The notes under the pieces were generated by a model that did not search any database, was not told where the DNA came from, and saw only the letters and a program-made list of their open reading frames with translations. From the NCBI GenBank assembly GCA_900548515.1, contig URKU01000059.1:1-11828 (forward strand): 11,828 bases of DNA. The letters are read 5' to 3'. Shown in pieces: positions 7,331 through 11,828 of the stretch (the stretch's first letter is position 1; each line of letters opens with the position of its first letter). The position numbers and the translations under genes are program-made. This stretch comes from an uncultured Collinsella sp. GTDB lineage: Bacteria; Actinomycetota; Coriobacteriia; Coriobacteriales; Coriobacteriaceae.

Positions 7331-7390
7331 CTCATATTAATGAGGGAGTAGTCGCGTAATCGGGCTCGCCCGCAGAGAGGGAGCCAGACT
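7331..7390 (+). promoter_or_regulatory. Structured mntP leader, possible manganese-responsive element
   Basis: Three elements stack here. A hairpin CTCAT-ATTA-ATGAG (7331-7344) overlaps GGGAGTAG (7344-7351), which resembles the 5' hallmark GGGGAGUAG of the yybP-ykoY manganese riboswitch common before mntP genes. A second hairpin CGGG-CTCG-CCCG spans 7361-7372. Finally GGCTC (7363-7367) can instead pair with GAGCC (7381-7385), which would bury part of the Shine-Dalgarno GAGAGGGAG (7375-7383). The last two pairings exclude each other, a plausible switch. The other yybP-ykoY core (ACAUACG-like) is not seen and the leader is too short for the full fold. An extended -10-like TG-G-TAGCAT lies upstream at 7317-7325. 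Confidence 0.35.
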
Positions 7391-7969
7391 ATGGGACTCG
7401 CAGAGCTCGTGCTGCTCGCCGTTGGCCTTTCGATGGACGCTTTTGCCGTTTCCATCTGCAAGGGTCTCGGCATGAAAAAGATCAACCTTAAAGTCGCCGT
7501 GGTGCTCGGCCTGTTCTTTGGCGGCTTTCAGGCCGGCATGCCCGTAATCGGATGGGCGCTCGGCAGTCAATTCATGGACATCATCGGACCCATCGACCAT
7601 TGGATCGCCTTTATCCTTTTGGCCTTTATCGGCGGCAAAATGCTGTGGGAAGCCTTTACCGAAGACGAGGATGGGGGCGACGGCAAGGATGCCGAAAAGA
7701 TTGACCTGGCAGAATATCTGATTCTTGCCATTGCCACCTCGATTGACGCCCTAGCCGTAGGTATCTCGTTTGCGGCGCTCTCGGTTGACATCGTTCCCGC
7801 TGTATCGCTTATCGGCGTCACAACGTTTATCTTCTCCGTCGCCGGCGTAGCGATCGGCCACACCTTTGGCGCGCGCTACGAAAAACCCGCCACCATCGTG
7901 GGTGGCGTCGTACTCATCCTCATCGGGCTTAAGATCCTGCTTGAGCATCTGGGGATTTTGGCGCTGTAA
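7391..7969 (+). CDS. mntP: Manganese efflux pump MntP
   Basis: A 192-residue inner-membrane protein with about six hydrophobic segments, matching the ~188-residue E. coli exporter that removes excess Mn2+ from the cytoplasm. The two internal repeats each carry the family's acidic motif: GLSMDAFAVSI (12-22, Asp16) and ATSIDALAVGI (115-125, Asp119). Both aspartates are needed for transport in the family. A very acidic cytoplasmic loop (EDEDGGDGKDAEK, 91-103) separates the halves. The start follows a good Shine-Dalgarno (GAGAGGGAG, 7375-7383) with 7-nt spacing. The gene stands alone on the plus strand, divergent from disA, with a structured leader and its own terminator at 8006-8039. Confidence 0.95.
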   Translation: MGLAELVLLAVGLSMDAFAVSICKGLGMKKINLKVAVVLGLFFGGFQAGMPVIGWALGSQFMDIIGPIDHWIAFILLAFIGGKMLWEAFTEDEDGGDGKDAEKIDLAEYLILAIATSIDALAVGISFAALSVDIVPAVSLIGVTTFIFSVAGVAIGHTFGARYEKPATIVGGVVLILIGLKILLEHLGILAL

Positions 7970-8005
7970 CGCCAAGCACAATCGCTCAAAACTCAACGCC
8001 AGCAC

Positions 8006-8039
8006 AAGGCCTTATGCAGAGTTTTGCATGAGGCCTTTT
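8006..8039 (+). terminator. Intrinsic terminator of mntP, containing a hipB-type operator dyad
   Basis: AAGGCCT (8006-8012) pairs with AGGCCTT (8031-8037). The stem continues through a T-G wobble and ATGCA/TGCAT (8014-8018 with 8025-8029), giving a 13-step stem with a 6-nt loop, followed by TTTT then C. It lies 37 nt past the mntP stop. The inner stem and loop are also the first of three copies of the hipB-type dyad, so the same bases appear to serve in DNA and RNA. Confidence 0.8.
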
Positions 8040-8083
8040 CGTGCAGACTTTTGCATGTCATACTGATATGCAAAAGTCTGCAT
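8014..8083. promoter_or_regulatory. Three-copy operator array upstream of hipBA
   Basis: A 16-bp dyad ATGCA-N6-TGCAT occurs three times. The copies are at 8014-8029 (ATGCA-GAGTTT-TGCAT), 8041-8056 (GTGCA-GACTTT-TGCAT) and 8068-8083 (ATGCA-AAAGTC-TGCAT). The last two also form a perfect 15-bp inverted repeat (8042-8056 with 8068-8082) around 11 nt. The first two are direct repeats 27 bp apart. The last copy ends 13 bp before the hipB ATG, so HipB binding should cover the promoter. HipB of E. coli likewise represses its operon through several spaced dyads; the binding here is inferred. Confidence 0.75.
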
Positions 8084-8096
8084 GTTGGAGATCGCC

Positions 8097-8567
8097 ATGG
8101 ATACCCTTCCCATCACCACGCCGCGCCAAGCTGGCATCTATGTGCGTCAGGCACGCGAGTCGCAGGGAATCACCCGTGCGACCCTCGCTAAAAAAGCCGG
8201 TGTTTCGGAGCGTCTGCTCGCATCGCTCGAGCTAGGAGACGCCACCGGCATTCGACTCGACAAGCTGCTGACGATTTTCAATGCTCTTGGACTGGCACTC
8301 GCCGCTCAAGGGGATATCGGCGAAGCGAAAAACGAGCGACCAGTCGACGCCCCGCATGCCAATCCGCTGCCTCGCAGCATCCCCAGGCGCCATCACACTC
8401 AACGTCCTCATCATCGCAACCGTCGTAGTACCCCCATTCCGGCTCTTGCAGATGCCCCCTTTACATCCGCACTCTACGACGAGGTCTTCGCCGATTTCGC
8501 CATGTCCAATCTCGGAGTCTCGATTGCCGCAAACGTATCTAACCAAACCAAGCCCGAAGGGAAATAG
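8097..8567 (+). CDS. hipB: HipB-like XRE-family antitoxin and repressor
   Basis: A 156-residue protein. Residues 12-72 form a Cro/C1-type helix-turn-helix (GITRATLAKKAGVSERLLAS) ending in the LDKLLTIFNALGLALA helix typical of HipB. Family members bind and neutralise HipA and repress the operon. E. coli HipB has only 88 residues; here a proline-, histidine- and arginine-rich linker (about 80-115) leads to a further helix-prone tail (FTSALYDEVFADFAMSNLG, 122-140). The linker's composition is odd and could be disordered. The start at 8097 is preferred over the in-frame ATG at 8082 because GGAG (8087-8090) lies 6 nt before it and 8082 falls inside the operator repeat. hipA follows after 3 bp. Confidence 0.85.
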   Translation: MDTLPITTPRQAGIYVRQARESQGITRATLAKKAGVSERLLASLELGDATGIRLDKLLTIFNALGLALAAQGDIGEAKNERPVDAPHANPLPRSIPRRHHTQRPHHRNRRSTPIPALADAPFTSALYDEVFADFAMSNLGVSIAANVSNQTKPEGK

Positions 8568-8570
8568 CCA

Positions 8571-9875
8571 ATGGCCAGAACATCACTTCGGACCATTATT
8601 TGCGACGTACCTGCGGGAACGCTCACGCAAGATGAGAACGGTCTTATCAGCTTTACCTACGATCATGACTATGACGGGCCAGCCCTATCGACCAACATAC
8701 CCGTATCGAATCGCACATACGGACAACAGGTCATGAATCCGTACCTGTTTGGCCTTCTACCCGACAGCGAGGACCAGCGAAAAGCGATTGCCGCCGAATT
8801 CGACGTTAGGCCCAACAATCCCGTTGCGTTGCTCAGCCATATCGGACTCGACTGTCCGGGCGGAGTGCAGTTTTGTGCCGAAGAAGATGCCGATGCCGTC
8901 CTGCATCGCGCTGGCGAATACCGCCCTATAGACGACCACGAAATTGCTCTCCGTCTCAAGTCGATCAGAGATGACCGCGATGCATCGTGGATGGGTCTAG
9001 ATGAAAGTTGGTCACTTGGAGGCAACCAGGGCAAGTTCGCGCTCGCGTTCATAAACGGCCGCTGGTGCGAATGCATGGGCTCCTCGCCCACGACGCATAT
9101 TTTCAAAAATGGCGTTATCGGATTTAAACTCGAGGCTCTCAATGAGTTTGTCTGCATGAAAAGCGCCCAGCGCGCCGGTATCGCAACGGCAAACGTCGAA
9201 TATCGTATGTTTGAGGACGAACCTGCCCTCATTGTTGAGCGCTATGACCGCGTGAAAGTCAAAGACGGAACGATCAGGCGCCTACATCAAGAAGACCTCT
9301 GTCAGGCACTTGGGGTGATGCCCGCCCAAAAGTACACGGCAGACGGCGGCCCGACCACCCGCGACATTCAAGAGCTCCTCGTAAATACGAGCCACCATCA
9401 ACTTAACCTATATCTGTTTACGCAGATACTGTTCTTCAACGCCATTATCGGCGCACCGGATGCGCATGCGAAAAACTATTCCCTGCTCCTTGGAAACGAC
9501 GGCGCAGCCATGATGGCTCGAATGTACGATGTCGCGTCGGGTTTGGCGTATGAGCGCATGCGTCGCCGGGCGCGCCTTGCCATGAGCGTTGGCGGCGAAA
9601 ATCGTGTGGGGCGCATCGGTCCAGGCGCCATCCGCCGATACCACGGTATGGGCGACCCCGCACTGGAGGCGGCGCTCACCGATGCCGGGCTATCTGAGAA
9701 GTTTTGCTTTGCGACCATGATGGACCTCGCCTACGAGGTACCCATTTGCATGGAAGAGGTCATGGACGAATACGCCGACCTGCCCGGCATGGCGGACCTG
9801 CGCGAGCATATGCTCGGCCCCGTCCGCGAAAACTGCCAGCGCACCCTCGACCTCATCAAGGCGGATATAGGCTAG
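8571..9875 (+). CDS. hipA: HipA-type serine/threonine kinase toxin
   Basis: A 434-residue protein, close to E. coli HipA (440). The N-terminal subdomain includes NPYLFGLLPD (56-65) and SHIGLDCPGGVQF (89-101). SLGGNQGKFAL (148-158) matches the E. coli loop holding autophosphorylated Ser150, so Ser148 is the likely equivalent. THIFK (175-179) gives the ATP-binding Lys179, and LNEF (190-193) and ERYDR (223-227) are conserved. The catalytic loop GAPDAHAKNYSLL (294-306) has Asp297 and Asn302, and MYDVASGLAY (318-327) has metal-binding Asp320. All key residues are present, so it should be active. E. coli HipA phosphorylates glutamyl-tRNA synthetase and causes growth arrest; the target here is unknown. 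GAAGGGA overlaps the end of hipB as Shine-Dalgarno, indicating coupled translation. Confidence 0.95.
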   Translation: MARTSLRTIICDVPAGTLTQDENGLISFTYDHDYDGPALSTNIPVSNRTYGQQVMNPYLFGLLPDSEDQRKAIAAEFDVRPNNPVALLSHIGLDCPGGVQFCAEEDADAVLHRAGEYRPIDDHEIALRLKSIRDDRDASWMGLDESWSLGGNQGKFALAFINGRWCECMGSSPTTHIFKNGVIGFKLEALNEFVCMKSAQRAGIATANVEYRMFEDEPALIVERYDRVKVKDGTIRRLHQEDLCQALGVMPAQKYTADGGPTTRDIQELLVNTSHHQLNLYLFTQILFFNAIIGAPDAHAKNYSLLLGNDGAAMMARMYDVASGLAYERMRRRARLAMSVGGENRVGRIGPGAIRRYHGMGDPALEAALTDAGLSEKFCFATMMDLAYEVPICMEEVMDEYADLPGMADLREHMLGPVRENCQRTLDLIKADIG

Positions 9876-9905
9876 GTGTCCGTAATTTGCCATTTCCCAA
9901 AAGAA

Positions 9906-9946
9906 GAGAGGGGGCACCTGTCGCAAAAGACCGGGTGTCCCCTCTC
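9906..9946. terminator. Hairpin terminator between convergent hipA and pepD
   Basis: GAGAGGGGGCACC (9906-9918) pairs with GGTGTCCCCTCTC (9934-9946), a 13-bp stem with one G-U pair and a 15-nt loop. Reading the minus strand it is followed by TTCTTTTGG, a reasonable U-rich tail for pepD. On the plus strand there is no T-run, so it would be a weaker terminator for hipA. Confidence 0.7.
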
Positions 9947-9964
9947 GTAATGTCATTTGCAATC

Positions 9965-9995
9965 CGCTAGCACGTGGCTCGGACTGCTGCTAGCG
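9965..9995. repeat. Inverted repeat just downstream of pepD
   Basis: CGCTAGC (9965-9971) and GCTAGCG (9989-9995) form a perfect 7-bp stem around a 17-nt loop, 6 bp past the pepD stop. It has no adjacent T-run and lies in front of the stronger terminator hairpin, so it may simply stabilise the 3' end of the pepD mRNA. Confidence 0.4.
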
Positions 9996-10001
9996 CAATC
10001 T

Positions 10002-11459
10002 TTACGCAGCGAGGCGCTTGAGAACGTCGATGAGCAGCTCATAGAAGCGCTCGGCAGAAGCGAGCTCCATGCTCTCGTCCGGGGTGTGGACATCGGAGAG
10101 CGTCGGGCCCACGGCGATGGCGTCCAGGCCGTGCAGGGCCTCGGCAAACAGGCCGCACTCAAGGCCGGCGTGAATGGACTCGATGCGCAGCTCGGAGCCA
10201 AAGAGCTCGCGATAGCTCTCGACAAAGATGTCGCGGACCGGCGAATGCTCGGCATAGCTCCAGCCGGGATACTCGAACTCAAACTTGGCGTCGAAGCCCA
10301 AGACATCGGCCAGCGTCTGCAGGCGGTCCTTGAACTCGTTCTGCAGCGAAGTGATCGAGGAGCGCGGGGACAGCATGATCTTGACCTGGTCGTCAGAGGT
10401 GGCAACCACACCGATGTTGGAGGAAACCTCGACGGAGCCGTCGGTGGCGACGTTGCGGCGAATCACGCCGTTAGGGGCAAGACGCAGGGCACGGATGAGG
10501 GCAAGCGCGGACTTCTGGTCCATGGCCTCGACCTCGGCGTCGTCGGCAATCTCGACGGTGCAGGTAAAGCCGGGGTCGAAGACCTCGAGCTCGGCAGTCA
10601 CGTCGGCGATGATGCCCTTTGCGATCTCGGCCGCTGCCTCGGCGGCAGCGTGGTCGGCGTAAACCAGCTCGGCCTTGCACTCACGGTTGATGGCGTTGTC
10701 CTTAGTGCCGCCGTTAAAGCTGACGACGGCGGGCTCGCCGGCTACCATCAAGCGGTCGATGATGCGGGCCATGATGAGGTTGCCGTTGCCGCGCTCCAGG
10801 TTGATGTCGGAGCCGGAGTGACCGCCCAGCAGGCCGGAGATGTCGAGCGTAAGGGTGCTGCCGGTCTTGTGCTCGCGCACGATCGGGCAGGTGTAGGTAA
10901 CGACGACGCCGCCGGCGCAGCTGACGGTGGCCACGCCCTCCTCCTCGGAATCGAGGTTGATCATGGTGCGGGCGCTGATCTGGGACTTGTCGAGCGTCTC
11001 GGCGCCAACCAGACCAGTCTCCTCGTCGGTGGTGAACACGCACTCGAGGGCCGGATGAGCAATCGAATCGTCGTTGAGCACGGTAAGCATCAGAGCGACA
11101 GCAATGCCGTTGTCGGCGCCCAGGGTAGTGCCGTTAGCGGTGAGGACGCCGTCCTTGACGACCAGGTCGATACCATCGGTCGTAAAGTCGTGCTCAACAG
11201 AGCCCAACTTGTCGCACACCATATCGATGTGGCCCTGCAGCATCACGGTCGGGGCATTCTCGGCACCGGCAGATGCGGGCTTGCGAATGATGACGTTGTA
11301 GACCTCGTCCTGATACACGTCGAGGCCGCGCTCCTTGGCAAACGCAACCAGGAAATCGCTGATGCCCTTCTCGTTGCCAGACCCACGGGGGATCGCGCTG
11401 ACCTCCTCAAAGAAATGGAACAGCTGGGCGGGCTCGTAGCCGGTAATCTTGTAGTCCAT
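10002..11459 (-). CDS. pepD: Aminoacyl-histidine dipeptidase (M20 family)
   Basis: A 485-residue cytosolic metallopeptidase, the same length as E. coli PepD, which cleaves Xaa-His dipeptides such as carnosine. The metal-site signatures are in order: QGHIDMVCDK (75-84, His77, with Asp79), TTLGADNGIA (111-120, bridging Asp116), TTDEETGLVGA (143-153, Glu146 and Glu147), NLDSEEEG (168-175, Asp170) and VHTPDE (457-462, His458). The central SGLLGGHSGSDI region belongs to the dimerisation/lid domain. The start at 11459 has a strong AAGGAGG (11464-11470) 4 nt upstream; the frame stays open to 11564, but that extension has no homologous character. It converges with hipA and is preceded on the same strand by the PIN-domain gene, with a candidate promoter between. 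Confidence 0.96.
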   Translation of the reverse strand: MDYKITGYEPAQLFHFFEEVSAIPRGSGNEKGISDFLVAFAKERGLDVYQDEVYNVIIRKPASAGAENAPTVMLQGHIDMVCDKLGSVEHDFTTDGIDLVVKDGVLTANGTTLGADNGIAVALMLTVLNDDSIAHPALECVFTTDEETGLVGAETLDKSQISARTMINLDSEEEGVATVSCAGGVVVTYTCPIVREHKTGSTLTLDISGLLGGHSGSDINLERGNGNLIMARIIDRLMVAGEPAVVSFNGGTKDNAINRECKAELVYADHAAAEAAAEIAKGIIADVTAELEVFDPGFTCTVEIADDAEVEAMDQKSALALIRALRLAPNGVIRRNVATDGSVEVSSNIGVVATSDDQVKIMLSPRSSITSLQNEFKDRLQTLADVLGFDAKFEFEYPGWSYAEHSPVRDIFVESYRELFGSELRIESIHAGLECGLFAEALHGLDAIAVGPTLSDVHTPDESMELASAERFYELLIDVLKRLAA

Positions 11460-11503
11460 GGTGCCTCCTTGGCGCAACTGGTTAGACAGTAAGACATGCG
11501 ACT

Positions 11504-11532
11504 TGTATATTCCCAGACTTTGCGTGCATAAA
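11504..11532 (-). promoter_or_regulatory. Candidate pepD promoter
   Basis: On the minus strand a -10-like TATACA (11504-11509) follows a -35-like TTTATG (11527-11532) after exactly 17 bp. Transcription would start about 35-40 nt before the pepD ATG. The -10 match is good and the -35 match poor. Confidence 0.4.
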
Positions 11533-11587
11533 CCAGTCGAAAACGCCGAGCGCTCTCGCATCATCGGCTAACGGTGAGGAAACGTCA

Positions 11588-11603
11588 CTTTATCAAGATA
11601 AAG
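11588..11603. repeat. Perfect AT-rich palindrome downstream of the PIN-domain gene
   Basis: CTTTATC-AA-GATAAAG is a 16-bp perfect palindrome 4 bp past the PIN-gene stop. As RNA it is a short 6-bp hairpin with a tetraloop and no T-run, so a weak terminator at best. As DNA it could be a small operator upstream of pepD. Confidence 0.35.
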
Positions 11604-11607
11604 CAGC

Positions 11608-11828
11608 TTAGACGGGCCGCGCCGAAGGGACGTTGGACCCTTCAACCAGCCTCAACGCCTGTTGAACGTTAATGCATACACCATTGGTATGTTTAATAAG
11701 ATTCTTGTCCTCCGTCACGACGTAATCGGCATCAATGCGATTGGCGACGCCCAGCATCAGGTCGTCCTCGAAGTCGTTGTGATGATACTTGAACACAAAG
11801 GAGTCGAAGACCTCGTCTGCACCGACCG
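11608..11828 (-). CDS. PIN-domain protein, C-terminal part (runs off the window)
   Basis: The reading frame is open to the right edge; the last 72 residues are visible, and the start and N-terminal catalytic Asp lie outside. The C-terminal half of a PIN fold is recognisable: KYHHNDFEDDLMLGVANRIDA, with the acidic pair of the third PIN motif, then ADYVVTEDKNLIKH (the [TS]xDxx motif, probable metal-binding Asp) and a final CINVQQALRLV strand and helix. PIN proteins of this size class are metal-dependent RNases, often VapC-type toxins paired with an upstream antitoxin. Whether one exists here cannot be seen. No frameshift is visible in this part. Confidence 0.75.
   Translation of the reverse strand, partial: VGADEVFDSFVFKYHHNDFEDDLMLGVANRIDADYVVTEDKNLIKHTNGVCINVQQALRLVEGSNVPSARPV

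Noticed and set aside
8082..8096. ATG at 8082 as hipB start
   Set aside because: It sits in the last operator copy with no ribosome binding site, whereas the ATG at 8097 has GGAG at the right distance.
9957..11492. 511-residue plus-strand open frame opposite pepD
   Set aside because: It mirrors pepD in the complementary frame, and its low-complexity Gly/Val/Asp composition marks it as a shadow of a GC-rich gene.
11460..11564. 35-residue N-terminal extension of pepD
   Set aside because: The strong Shine-Dalgarno before 11459, a length equal to E. coli PepD and the lack of family character in the extension favour the shorter start.

Overview
The window reads as a chromosomal segment of a high-GC Gram-positive bacterium. 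My best guess is a gut Coriobacteriia (Collinsella-like). This rests on the GC-rich third codon positions, the full-length DisA, and the gene order disA-ispD-ispF-cysS-rlmB-rae1, which echoes the Firmicutes disA-to-yacP cluster but lacks yacL and mrnC. The taxon is an inference from memory of gene order, not a database match.

Layout, left to right. (1) A minus-strand tRNA-Thr(UGU) with its own candidate promoter. (2) A plus-strand single-gene HipA-like kinase with a built-in N-terminal DNA-binding domain, preceded by a perfect 22-bp inverted repeat. (3) A compact minus-strand housekeeping block, transcribed from 7169 down to 1681: disA (c-di-AMP synthesis), ispD and ispF (MEP isoprenoid pathway), cysS, rlmB and a rae1/yacP-type NYN nuclease. 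Most junctions are overlaps or 3-bp gaps; only the cysS-rlmB gap is longer, at 143 bp. (4) Divergent from disA, the plus-strand manganese exporter gene mntP, with a structured leader and a strong hairpin terminator. (5) A plus-strand hipB-hipA pair with canonical HipA kinase residues, preceded by three copies of a 16-bp dyad, one of them lying inside the mntP terminator hairpin. (6) Minus-strand pepD (M20 aminoacyl-histidine dipeptidase), converging on hipA across a shared hairpin terminator. (7) The 3' part of a PIN-domain gene running off the right edge.

The housekeeping block joins second-messenger synthesis, isoprenoid precursors, aminoacylation and ribosome/RNA maintenance in one probable operon. 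It is bracketed by two unrelated-looking HipA-family kinase modules. Both have upstream operators of the same 5-N6-5 geometry but different sequence, which suggests two separately autoregulated modules. The parts most worth a second look are the stand-alone HTH-HipA-like gene, the terminator/operator overlap at mntP-hipB, and the mntP leader. No CRISPR array, insertion sequence or phage gene was seen, and no gene-free stretch exceeds 300 bases.
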